A stretch of 16,937 nt of DNA, from positions 1 through 16,937 of the forward strand of contig JBOIEQ010000092.1 in NCBI GenBank assembly GCA_050741255.1, read 5' to 3'. The stretch comes from CAZXNF01 sp050741255. GTDB taxonomy: Bacteria > Pseudomonadota > Gammaproteobacteria > Burkholderiales > SG8-41. The position numbers and the translations under genes are program-made. Below, one piece after another: positions 1 to 6,780 of this stretch (the first letter of the stretch is position 1; each line of letters begins with the position of its first letter). Under the pieces are notes generated by a model. It saw nothing but the letters and a program-made list of their open reading frames with translations, made no database searches and had not been told where the DNA came from.

Positions 1-5
1 ACCCG

Positions 6-986
6 ATGAAGCGGATTGCGCTCTCTCTCAGCGCCGCACTGCTGACCGCGGCCACGACCGGCGCCTTCGCGCAGGCTGACGCCGCGAAAAACTACCCCGA
101 CAAGCCGATCCGGCTGATCATGCCCACCGCCCCCGGCAGCGCCAACGACACGCTGGCGCGCATCGTCGCCATCAAGCTCGGTGAGGCGCTCGGCCAGCAG
201 ATCATCATCGACAACCGCGCCGGCGCCGGCGGCGTGCTGGGCATGGAAATCGGCAAAAACGCGAACCCCGACGGCTACACGGTCGTCGCAGCGTCGACCG
301 CCGCGATGTCGATCGCCCCGCATATCTACCGGAAGCTCCCCTACGATCCGCTGAACGATTACCTCTTCGTCTCCATGTTCGGCGTAACACCCAACCTGTT
401 GGTGGTGAACCCGTCACTGCCGATCAAGACCACAAAGGAACTGATCGACTACGCCAAGGCCAATCCCGCCAAGTTCAACATGGCCTCGGCCGGGCCCGGC
501 TCACAAAGCCACCTGGCCGGCGTGTACCTCCAGGTCAAGGCCGGTTTCGAATCGATGCACGTACCCTACAAGGGCGGCGGTGCGTCCGTCGCCTCGGTGG
601 TCGCCAACGAATCGCAGTGGACGATCACGCCGGCCCCGGCGGTGATGTCGCTGGTCAACGGCGGGCGGCTGCGCGCGATCGGGCAGAGCCTGCCCAAGCG
701 CACCCCGCTCCTGCCTGACGTTCCCGCCGTCGCGGAAACGGTTCCCGGCTTCGACTACAGCGGCTGGAACGGACTGCTGCTGCCGAAAGGCACGCCGCGC
801 GCGATCCAGGACAAGCTGCGCGCCGCGTTGATCAAGGCAGTAGAGAGCAAGGAAGTGAAGGATGCCTTCACGCGCCAGGGCGCGGATGCGACGACCAACA
901 CGCCGCAGGAATTCCGCGCGCTGGTGGCGGACGAGATCAAAAACATCGGCCCGGTGGTCAAAGCCGCCGGCCTGAAGGTCGAATAG
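6..986 (+). CDS. Bug/TctC-family periplasmic substrate-binding protein (Bug1)
   Basis: This 326-aa protein is a tripartite tricarboxylate transporter (TTT) solute receptor of the Bug family. It should bind a small carboxylate or related anion in the periplasm and deliver it to a TctA/TctB-type permease encoded elsewhere. Residues 1-22 form a signal peptide ending in AFA. The mature N-terminus has the family pattern YPDKPIRLIMP, then PGSANDTLAR where most members have a glycine-rich ligand loop, then IDNRAGAGG and PDGYT. HVPYKGGGA follows in the second lobe. Length is normal for the family. The ATG is only five bases from the window edge, so its ribosome-binding site cannot be judged. It is the closest relative of Bug2 in this window (both share NMASAG-GSQSHLAGV and the PYKGGGASVA block). 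CMD1 follows 39 nt downstream. The ligand cannot be predicted. Confidence 0.93.
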   Translation: MKRIALSLSAALLTAATTGAFAQADAAKNYPDKPIRLIMPTAPGSANDTLARIVAIKLGEALGQQIIIDNRAGAGGVLGMEIGKNANPDGYTVVAASTAAMSIAPHIYRKLPYDPLNDYLFVSMFGVTPNLLVVNPSLPIKTTKELIDYAKANPAKFNMASAGPGSQSHLAGVYLQVKAGFESMHVPYKGGGASVASVVANESQWTITPAPAVMSLVNGGRLRAIGQSLPKRTPLLPDVPAVAETVPGFDYSGWNGLLLPKGTPRAIQDKLRAALIKAVESKEVKDAFTRQGADATTNTPQEFRALVADEIKNIGPVVKAAGLKVE

Positions 987-1025
987 CCGGTCGAATCGCC
1001 ACCAACACCACGGAGCCCGCACACC

Positions 1026-1598
1026 ATGACTGTACCCGCAGAACGTCTCGGCAAGATCGCCCCCGAGCAATACACCGAGGCGCAAAAAAAAGTCGCCGCC
1101 GCCATCAACGCCGGGCCGCGCGGCGAAGTGCGCGGGCCCTTCGGCGTGCTGATGCGCAGCCCCGGGCTTGCCAATCCCATCCAGCAGGTCGGCGAGTACT
1201 TGCGCTATCAGTGCCCGCTCGACCGGCGCGTGGCGGAACTGGCGACACTGATCGCCGCCCGGCACTGGACCCAGCAATACGAATGGCAAGCGCACTACAC
1301 GCATGCGATGACCGCGGGGCTCAAATCCGCCATCGCGGATGCGATCGCCGAAGGCCGCCGGCCGACCGGCATGGCCGAAGACGAAGAAATCGTCTATGAC
1401 CTGCTGAACGAAGGACTGCACAACAAGAGCGTCTGCGATGCCACCTACGCCCGGGCAGCGGCGAAGTTCGGCGAACAGGGCACCATCGACCTGCTCGCGA
1501 TCGCCGGCTACTACGCCATGCTCGCGCTCATCCTCAACGTCGCGCGCACCGCCCTGCCGGGCGGCAAACCGCCGGCGCTGAAGCCGTTTCCGTATTGA
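1026..1598 (+). CDS. Carboxymuconolactone decarboxylase-family protein without CxxC (CMD1)
   Basis: This 190-aa cytoplasmic protein has the CMD/AhpD all-helical fold. The core is seen in RRVAELATLIAARHW followed by QYEWQAH, the Glu/His form of the active-site helix. This is the type without redox cysteines, so it is closer to gamma-carboxymuconolactone decarboxylase-like lyases than to peroxidatic AhpD. The substrate is unknown. The start has GGAG about ten bases upstream. The gene follows Bug1 by 39 nt on the same strand and is probably co-transcribed, suggesting that uptake of a compound is paired with its breakdown. Placed without gaps against CMD2, the glutamate of QYEW falls where CMD2 has its in-frame UGA. 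The C-terminal region (about residues 110-190) is a second helical segment of usual length for these two-part proteins. Confidence 0.88.
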   Translation: MTVPAERLGKIAPEQYTEAQKKVAAAINAGPRGEVRGPFGVLMRSPGLANPIQQVGEYLRYQCPLDRRVAELATLIAARHWTQQYEWQAHYTHAMTAGLKSAIADAIAEGRRPTGMAEDEEIVYDLLNEGLHNKSVCDATYARAAAKFGEQGTIDLLAIAGYYAMLALILNVARTALPGGKPPALKPFPY

Positions 1599-1612
1599 CC
1601 GGCGTCGCCGGC

Positions 1613-1720
1613 GGGATTTGAGATTCGGGATTCGGGATTCGGGATTAGAAATCAACCACGCGCCAACGCGAACGCCCGGGATCGGTTTCCAATCCCCAAT
1701 CTCAAATCCCTAATCCCCCC
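1613..1720. repeat. Inverted pair of GGGATT-type degenerate repeats, locus A
   Basis: From 1613 the plus strand reads as a run of near-identical 7-8 base units (GGGATTTGAGATTCGGGATT and further copies) to about 1646. The opposite orientation appears at 1683-1720, starting with CGGTTTCCAATCCCC. GGGATTTGAGATT at 1613-1625 is the perfect reverse complement of 1698-1710, so the transcript can form a long hairpin. The element sits between the convergent CMD1 and CMD2 genes and could act as a bidirectional terminator. It overlaps the last codons of CMD2. Related copies lie at loci B and C. Confidence 0.85.
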
Positions 1721-2274
1721 TTTTTTCCCGCCACCGCCGCCGCGAACTCGCCCTGCTTTGTCGACAAGGTCTTCAGCCAGCGCTGCCCGCCGAAGGTAAA
1801 CCCGATCCAGTAACCAAGTTCAACGAGTTCGGGCTCATTGAACTCGGCATGCAATTCTGCCCACAGCGCGTCATCGGCCTGCGCCGGATCGTACATGATC
1901 GCGTCGGCATAGCGCAGCGCAAGCTTCTCGCGCGGCGTGAAACGCGCCGATTTCGCGTAATCCATCAGCTCGGCCATCCGGTCATCGGCTTCCCGCGCGG
2001 ACCGCGCGGTTCCCTGGTTGCTTCAGTAACCGCATTCGATGGTGTGGGCGACGTAGGCGCGCAGCAGCTCCTTGAGGTCGTGCTCGAGCACGCCCGCCCC
2101 GCCATCGAACAACGCCTTGCGGGTGAGCGTGAACGACCGCATGACCTCGGGCTGATGCGCGCGGATCGCCTGATTTTCGGGCCCCGGGCGGCCGGCCCGC
2201 ACGGCTTCATCGAGCCAGCCGCGGACTTCGCCGTTGGTGATGCTGTCGGGATCGACGTAACTGATGCGTGCCAT
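1702..2274 (-). CDS. Probable selenoprotein: AhpD/CMD-family protein with CxxU motif (in-frame UGA)
   Basis: Read straight through one in-frame TGA at 2025-2023, this minus-strand gene encodes 190 aa, the same length as CMD1. Residues 1-83 hold the N-terminal CMD part, ending LLRAYVAHTIECGY. The TGA is codon 84. The frame then continues without a shift as SNQGTARSAREADD and on through FTPREKLALRYADAIMYDP and ELVELGYWIGFTFGG, typical of the C-terminal half. Cys81-Gly-Tyr-X84 sits where AhpD-like proteins have the redox CxxC pair, so reading UGA as selenocysteine gives CxxU. A hairpin with a GGU apex follows at SECIS spacing. AGGAGG at 2285-2290 lies ten bases before the ATG. The last residues and stop fall in a GGGATT repeat, so the native C-terminus may have been altered. 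If it is a selenoprotein, it is likely a thiol peroxidase or redox enzyme. The alternative is a TGC-to-TGA nonsense mutation in a decaying gene; no other damage is seen. Confidence 0.75.
1993..2009 (-). promoter_or_regulatory. Candidate bacterial SECIS hairpin downstream of the UGA
   Basis: On the coding strand the sequence CCGCGCGGTCCGCGCGG folds into a perfect all-GC stem with the apex at GGUC. Seven pairs close a GUC loop; six pairs close GGUCC. The first stem base is 13 nt after the UGA and the GGU begins 19 nt after it. In E. coli fdhF, from memory, GGUC lies about 18 nt after the UGA in the apical loop bound by SelB. A bulged U as in the E. coli stem is not obvious here. CG-rich palindromes arise easily in high-GC DNA, so position and apex carry the weight, not stem strength. 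Confidence 0.6.
2023..2025 (-). other. In-frame UGA, candidate selenocysteine codon (residue 84 of CMD2)
   Basis: The codons read Glu-Cys-Gly-Tyr-TGA-Ser-Asn-Gln. The same frame is open for 83 codons before it and 106 sense codons after it, and both sides are recognisable CMD-family sequence. The UGA falls on the second position of the redox CxxC motif. Selenocysteine is known to replace cysteine at such positions, and AhpD-like and CMD-domain selenoproteins have been described. Confidence 0.72.
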
Positions 2275-2284
2275 GGTGATATCG

Positions 2285-2290
2285 CCTCCT
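2285..2290 (-). promoter_or_regulatory. Ribosome-binding site of CMD2
   Basis: AGGAGG on the minus strand lies ten bases before the ATG at 2274. It fixes the start of the UGA-containing gene and shows that translation initiation is intact, which argues against an old pseudogene. Confidence 0.8.
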
Positions 2291-2368
2291 GTGCTAGCCT
2301 TCGTGCAAACTAGATTAAAGGGGCGCGACGGTCAATGTGCGGTTGCGTCTGCCATCAGGAGGTCACCG

Positions 2369-3364
2369 ATGCACCCGATGCACCCATTCGCCCGCGCTTT
2401 GAACCTGCTCGCGCTTGCCGCGCTGGGCGCCGCGCTCCCCGCGTTCGCGGCGGACCCCGGGCAGGGTTATCCCGACCGCCCAATCCGCTTCATCGTCCCG
2501 CAGGGCATCGGCGCCTCCACCGACTCGCTGTCCCGCGTACTCGCGCTCAGGCTCGGCGAAACACTCGGCCAGCAACTGGTGGTGGACAACCGCCCGGGCG
2601 CCGCCGGCATCATCGGCATGGAACTCGGTGCGCGCGCGGCGCCGGATGGCTATACGCTGCTTGCCACCGCGACCGCCACCCAGGTGATTGCCCCGCAGCT
2701 CTACCGCAAGCTCGCGTTCGATCCCTTCAAGGACCTCCAGCCGGTATCGCTGTTCGGCGTCACGCAGAACGTCCTTGTCGTCCATCCGCCACTGCCGGCG
2801 CGGACGGTGAAAGAGTTCGTCGTGCTGCTGAAAAGTGCGCCCAACAAGCTCAACATGGCCTCTGCAGGCGCCGGTTCGCAAAGCCACCTCGCCGGCGTGC
2901 AGTTCCTGCTGCTGACCGGCACGCAGGCGGTGCATGTCCCGTACAAGGGCGGCGGCGCGTCGGTCGCGGCAGTGTTCGCCGGCGAAGCGCAGTTCACCAT
3001 CACGCCGCTGCCGGCCACCATCGCGCACGTGCGCTCCGGGCGCCTGCGCGCGCTGGGCGTGGGCGGCGAAAAGCGCTCGCCGCAACTGCCGGAGCTGCCG
3101 ACCATCGCGGAAGCGGGCGTGCCCGGTTACCAGTCCACCGGCTGGGTCGGCCTGATGGCGCCGCATGGCCTGCCCAGGCCGATCTTCGACAAGCTCTACG
3201 CCGCGTTCCTGAAAACGATGGCGCAACCGGAGACCCGCGAACTCATCGACCGCCAGGGCGGCGAGCCCGTCACCAGCACCCCGCAGGAATTCGCGAAGTT
3301 CATCCGCGAGGAATGGAACCGCTTCGGCGCCGCGATCAAGGCGGCGAATCTGCAGGTGGAGTGA
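2369..3364 (+). CDS. Bug/TctC-family periplasmic substrate-binding protein (Bug2)
   Basis: This 331-aa TTT-type receptor is presumably exported and binds a carboxylate-like ligand. The frame is open from further upstream, but the ATG at 2369 is chosen because AGGAGG (2357-2362) lies six bases before it and a clean signal peptide follows, with likely cleavage after Ala27 (PAFA). The mature start YPDRPIRFIVP is followed by GIGASTDSLSR, VVDNRPGAAG, PDGYT and HVPYKGGGASVA. The ligand loop departs from the usual PGG pattern, as it does in Bug1, which is its closest paralogue here. The gene diverges from CMD2 across 94 bases, so the two may share a control region. That gives each Bug1-like receptor a CMD gene as neighbour. 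The 3' end is followed by the repeat pair of locus B. Confidence 0.92.
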   Translation: MHPMHPFARALNLLALAALGAALPAFAADPGQGYPDRPIRFIVPQGIGASTDSLSRVLALRLGETLGQQLVVDNRPGAAGIIGMELGARAAPDGYTLLATATATQVIAPQLYRKLAFDPFKDLQPVSLFGVTQNVLVVHPPLPARTVKEFVVLLKSAPNKLNMASAGAGSQSHLAGVQFLLLTGTQAVHVPYKGGGASVAAVFAGEAQFTITPLPATIAHVRSGRLRALGVGGEKRSPQLPELPTIAEAGVPGYQSTGWVGLMAPHGLPRPIFDKLYAAFLKTMAQPETRELIDRQGGEPVTSTPQEFAKFIREEWNRFGAAIKAANLQVE

Positions 3365-3365
3365 A

Positions 3366-3470
3366 TTTGGGGATTGGAGATTTGGGATTGGGGATTTGAA
3401 GTCAAAATCTCCCGGCCCCAATCTCTGTGCCGCCGGTTTCCAATCCCAAATCTCCAATCCCGAATCCCGC
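3366..3470. repeat. Inverted GGGATT-type repeat pair with 22-bp perfect arms, locus B
   Basis: The arm at 3370-3391 is the exact reverse complement of 3440-3461, giving 22 paired bases with a 48-base loop. Both arms are built of the same 7-8 base units as locus A (GGATTGG, AGATTTGG, GATTGGGG). The right arm starts with the shared CCGGTTTCC motif. The element fills the space between convergent Bug2 and Bug3, fitting a two-way transcription terminator or a dispersed intergenic repeat. No open frame of interest lies in it. Confidence 0.88.
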
Positions 3471-3479
3471 CTTTGAACC

Positions 3480-4457
3480 CTACTCCGGCTTCAACCCCAG
3501 CCGCTGCGCAAGGTCTGTCCACACCTTGATCTCGGCGGCAAGGAACGCGCCCAGATCGGCCGGGGTGCCGCCCGCGATGTCCGCCCCCTCCGCCGCGAGG
3601 CGCTGCCTGATCTCGGCGGAGGCCAGTGTCTTCGCCACTTCCGCGTTCAACCGGTTCACGATGGTCGCGGGCGTCTTCGCCGGCGCGAAAAAGCCGTGCC
3701 ATTGCGTCACCTCGAAGCCCGTGACGCCCGCCTCCCGCAAGGTGGGCAGTTCCGGCAGCACCATTGAGCGTTCCGGCGTGGACACCGCCAGCCCGCGCAG
3801 CTTGCCGCCCTGCATCTGCGGCATCGCCAACGGCGGAATCAGGAACGACGCCTGCACCTCGCCGCTCATCAGGCCCGTCAGGATCGGACCGGCGCCCTTG
3901 TACGGGATGTGATTGAGGTTCACGCGCGCCGTGTACTTCAGCAACTCCATGGCGAAGTACGGCGGCGAACCCGCCCCGCTCGACCCGTAGTCCAGCGCGC
4001 CCGGTTTCGCCCTGGCCAGCGCGAGAAAGTCCTTCACGTTGCGCACCGGCAGCGCCGGATGCACCGTCAGCACGAACGGGATGCGCGCGGTCATGATGAC
4101 CGGTGCGAGATCGCGCACCGTGTCGTACGGGAGGCTCTTGTAGATGGCGGGGGCCATCGCCAGGTTCGATGGCGTGAACAGCAGGGTCTGGCCGTTGGGC
4201 GCGGCGCGCGCCACGAGCGCGTTGCCCACCGTGCCGGCCGCGCCCGGCCGGTTGTCCACCAGCACGGTCGTGCCGAGCGCGGCGGCGAGCTTCTGCGCGA
4301 ATACCCGCGCGAACAGATCGGTGCCGCCGCCGGCCGGAAAACTCACGACGATGGCGATCTGGCGCGGCGGGAAGTCCTGCGCCTGCAAAGGCACGGCCAC
4401 GACCGCGGCGCAAGCCAGCGCCAGGACCCCCGTGCGCAGGTACGGCACCTTCCTCAC
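3480..4457 (-). CDS. Bug/TctC-family periplasmic substrate-binding protein (Bug3)
   Basis: This 325-aa TTT receptor begins at a GTG whose last bases overlap the stop of Bug4 (GTGA, 4-nt overlap), so translational coupling is likely. A second GTG at 4448 is possible but would leave no spacing to the GAGGAA sequence. The frame stays open far upstream, but that extension runs antisense to nothing meaningful and in another frame of Bug4. The signal peptide is residues 1-26 (VPLQA|Q). The mature protein shows IAIVVSFPAGGGTDLFAR, the canonical PAGGGTD ligand loop, then VDNRPGAAG, PNGQT and HIPYKGAGP. It is thus a more typical Bug protein than Bug1 and Bug2. With Bug4 it forms a two-gene unit of tandem receptors without a permease. 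The ligand is unknown. Confidence 0.9.
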   Translation of the reverse strand: MRKVPYLRTGVLALACAAVVAVPLQAQDFPPRQIAIVVSFPAGGGTDLFARVFAQKLAAALGTTVLVDNRPGAAGTVGNALVARAAPNGQTLLFTPSNLAMAPAIYKSLPYDTVRDLAPVIMTARIPFVLTVHPALPVRNVKDFLALARAKPGALDYGSSGAGSPPYFAMELLKYTARVNLNHIPYKGAGPILTGLMSGEVQASFLIPPLAMPQMQGGKLRGLAVSTPERSMVLPELPTLREAGVTGFEVTQWHGFFAPAKTPATIVNRLNAEVAKTLASAEIRQRLAAEGADIAGGTPADLGAFLAAEIKVWTDLAQRLGLKPE

Positions 4458-5437
4458 TCGAGCCTGATCTTCAGCGCGCGGATGATCTTGCCGTTGCTCT
4501 CCGTTTCCGCGCGCAGGAACTTGTCGAATTCCTCCGGCGTCATCGGCGTCGGCGTGAGGCCGAGCCGCCCCAGCGTCTCGGTGACCTCGGGCAGCCGCAG
4601 CGCGCGGCCGATCTCCGCGCTCAGCCGGTCGACGACCGGCTTGGGCGTGCTGGCGCGCACGACGGTGCCGAACCAGTTGGTCACCTCGAAGTCCGGGTAG
4701 CCGGACTCGGCAATCGTCGGCACCCCGGGCAGCGTCGGGGTGCGGGTGAGCGACGTGACGGCGATGGGCCGCATGCGGCCCGAGGCGACGTACGGCGAGC
4801 AGTCGAGCACGTTGCCGACGAGCATGCTGGTATGCCCGCCCATCACGGCGATCGTCGCCGGTGCGCCGCCACCGTAGGGAACGTTGGTCATGTCGATCTT
4901 CGCCCGCTCCCGGAACAGTTCTCCGGCGATGCGGCCGCCGCCGATGATGCTCGACACCGCCCACGTGAGTTCCGCGGGACGCGCGCGGGCCAGCGCCACC
5001 AACTCCCTCACCGTCTTCACCGGCAGCGAGGGATGGGTGCAGATGATGAGCGGGTTCGACGCCAGCCGCGTGACGCCGGTGAAATCCTTCGCCGTGTCGT
5101 AGGGCAGCTTGGCGTAGGCCGCGGGATTCACGGTGAAGCTCGTGGCCATGAGCGCGATCGTGTAGCCGTCGGCCGGCGCGCGGAAAACAATCTCGGTGGA
5201 GATCACCGTATTGGCGCCGACGCGGTTCTCGACGACCACGCTCTGTCCGAGCGCCCGGGTCAGCGGCTGCGCCACCGTGCGGCCCAGCGTGTCGCCCGCC
5301 CCGCCCGGCGGGAACGGCACGAGAAGCCGGATCGGCTTCGAGGGAAATTCCTGTGCCGAGGCGCTGCCAACCACCGCGGTCGCAACGGCCGCGATCAACA
5401 TCATGGCGGGTGCAAAGCCCGGATTTCTGCCGGTCAT
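4454..5437 (-). CDS. Bug/TctC-family periplasmic substrate-binding protein (Bug4)
   Basis: This 327-aa TTT receptor starts at ATG 5437, chosen over an upstream in-frame start because AGGAGG at 5445-5450 lies seven bases before it and the signal peptide then begins normally (cleavage after Ala28, SASA|Q). Motifs in order are FPSKPIRLLVPFPPGGAGDT, VVENRVGAN, ADGYT and NVPYGGGAPATI. The PYGGGA segment lacks the usual lysine of PYKG. It is the first gene of the Bug4-Bug3 pair. The 257-base space upstream separates it from the divergent MocA-type gene and should hold the promoters of both. Confidence 0.9.
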   Translation of the reverse strand: MTGRNPGFAPAMMLIAAVATAVVGSASAQEFPSKPIRLLVPFPPGGAGDTLGRTVAQPLTRALGQSVVVENRVGANTVISTEIVFRAPADGYTIALMATSFTVNPAAYAKLPYDTAKDFTGVTRLASNPLIICTHPSLPVKTVRELVALARARPAELTWAVSSIIGGGRIAGELFRERAKIDMTNVPYGGGAPATIAVMGGHTSMLVGNVLDCSPYVASGRMRPIAVTSLTRTPTLPGVPTIAESGYPDFEVTNWFGTVVRASTPKPVVDRLSAEIGRALRLPEVTETLGRLGLTPTPMTPEEFDKFLRAETESNGKIIRALKIRLE

Positions 5438-5631
5438 GAGATCTCCTCCTGTGCCTTGGAGGGTCGCCGGAGGTTCCGGTCGCCGCTCGCGGATGGGCGA
5501 CCACACCATACCGGCAGACGGCCGCCCCGGGCAAGCGGCGCGCTACGCTCGCCCGGCGTCGTGCGATTCCCGTGGGATGCCATAATCCGTTCCCCGTGCG
5601 CGGCCCTGCGGTGACCATCGATCCCACGCCA

Positions 5632-5670
5632 CCGGTTTCCCATCCCCAATCCCGAATCTCCAATCCCGCA
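5632..5670. repeat. GGGATT-type repeat, single orientation, locus C
   Basis: CCGGTTTCC followed by CATCCCCAATCCCGAATC and further AATCCC units repeats the right arm seen at loci A and B. Here it lies alone, just upstream of the ribosome-binding site of the MocA-type gene, without a visible partner arm. The rest of the 5438-5694 space shows no gene. Confidence 0.75.
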
Positions 5671-5694
5671 TTTCCAGTCACCGGAGGAAGGTTC

Positions 5695-6780
5695 ATGGCA
5701 GCTCCCGTCAAACTCGGCATCATCGGTCTCGGCCGCTGGGCCAAGGTGCTCACCCGCGCCGTCGCGAAGTCCGACCAGCTCAAGATCGTCGCCGGCTACA
5801 GCCGCTCGCAGGAAAAGCGCGACGCCTTCGAAAAGGAACTGGGCGTGCCCGGCGTGCCGGACCTGCAGACCATGCTCGGCGATCCGGAGATCCAGGGCTG
5901 CATCCTGACGGTACCCAACGAGCAGCACCTCCCGGTGGCGGAGCAGGTCGCCCGTGCGAAGAAGCACGTCTATACGGAGAAGCCGATCGCCCACACGCTG
6001 GAAGACGGCCTGAAAATCGCCGCGCTGGAGCAACTGCACGGCGTCACCGTCACCGTCGGTCACAGCGCGCGGCTGATGGCCGGCATCCGCGCGATCCGCG
6101 AGAAGATCGACGCCGGCGAACTCGGCCGCGTCGCCTTCATCGAGGCGAACTTCTCCAACGAGCGCGCGCTGGAACTCACGCCGCAGACCTGGCGCTGGTA
6201 CAAGGACCGCGCCCCGGGCGGGCCGCTGTCGCAGCTCGCAATCCACATGTTCGACGTCGTGCACTACCTCGGCGGCGAGATGGTCGAGGCGAGCTCAATG
6301 GCCTCCAAACTCTCGCCCGTCGGCGCGGAAGTGGACGACCAGTCGATGACGCTCGTGCGCTTCGCCGACGGCAAGATTGCCTACGTCGGTTCGTGCTGGA
6401 CCTCGCCCGGCATCTTCTCGGTGCGCGTGTTCGGCTCCAAGGGCCTCATGCATTACGAGATCGACTTCGGCACCTGGGACACGCCGCACCTGCTGCACAA
6501 GGCCTCCACGCTCTACATCCAGCGCGGCAAGGACGGCTGGGCCAGGCGCGAGGAACTGAAGATCCCCGAGAGCGACATGTTCCGCGCCGAACTGGAGATG
6601 TTCGCCGCGAGTTGCCGCACCGGCAAAGGATCGGAACTAACCGCGCAGAACGCCAACGTCGCGGTTGCCGTGGTCAACGCAGCGCTGCGCTCCATCGACC
6701 GCAAGGGCCAGGCCGTGCGCGTCGCCGACATTCTCGAGGAAGCCCGCGCCAAGACCGGAGACACCCGCCATGCTGCCTAG
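5695..6780 (+). CDS. Gfo/Idh/MocA-family oxidoreductase
   Basis: This 361-aa protein is an NAD(P)-dependent dehydrogenase of the sugar/inositol-type family, acting in the cytoplasm. The Rossmann motif is at the very N-terminus: LGIIGLGRWAK with Gly11, Gly13 and Ala16. The EKP signature (YTEKPIAHTLEDG) carries Glu95-Lys96-Pro97, the usual catalytic lysine region. The C-terminal alpha/beta domain includes GGPLSQLAIHMFDVVHYLGG. The ATG at 5695 is chosen because GGAGGA lies six bases upstream and the Rossmann fold follows at once; the open frame upstream runs through the repeat and is not credible. The gene overlaps the creatininase-like gene by 11 nt, so the two form one operon. The substrate is unknown; the partner hydrolase suggests breakdown of a cyclic amide, lactone or similar compound. 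Confidence 0.9.
   Translation: MAAPVKLGIIGLGRWAKVLTRAVAKSDQLKIVAGYSRSQEKRDAFEKELGVPGVPDLQTMLGDPEIQGCILTVPNEQHLPVAEQVARAKKHVYTEKPIAHTLEDGLKIAALEQLHGVTVTVGHSARLMAGIRAIREKIDAGELGRVAFIEANFSNERALELTPQTWRWYKDRAPGGPLSQLAIHMFDVVHYLGGEMVEASSMASKLSPVGAEVDDQSMTLVRFADGKIAYVGSCWTSPGIFSVRVFGSKGLMHYEIDFGTWDTPHLLHKASTLYIQRGKDGWARREELKIPESDMFRAELEMFAASCRTGKGSELTAQNANVAVAVVNAALRSIDRKGQAVRVADILEEARAKTGDTRHAA

Noticed and set aside
1702..1977. A separate short gene starting at the ATG at 1977, downstream of the UGA
   Set aside because: It has no ribosome-binding site, would lack the CMD active-site helix, and continues the same frame as the upstream half. Reading through the UGA explains both halves better.
3480..5783. 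One 767-aa minus-strand gene spanning Bug3 and upstream DNA
   Set aside because: Only the last 325 residues resemble a protein family. The upstream part is an alternate frame of Bug4 in GC-rich DNA.
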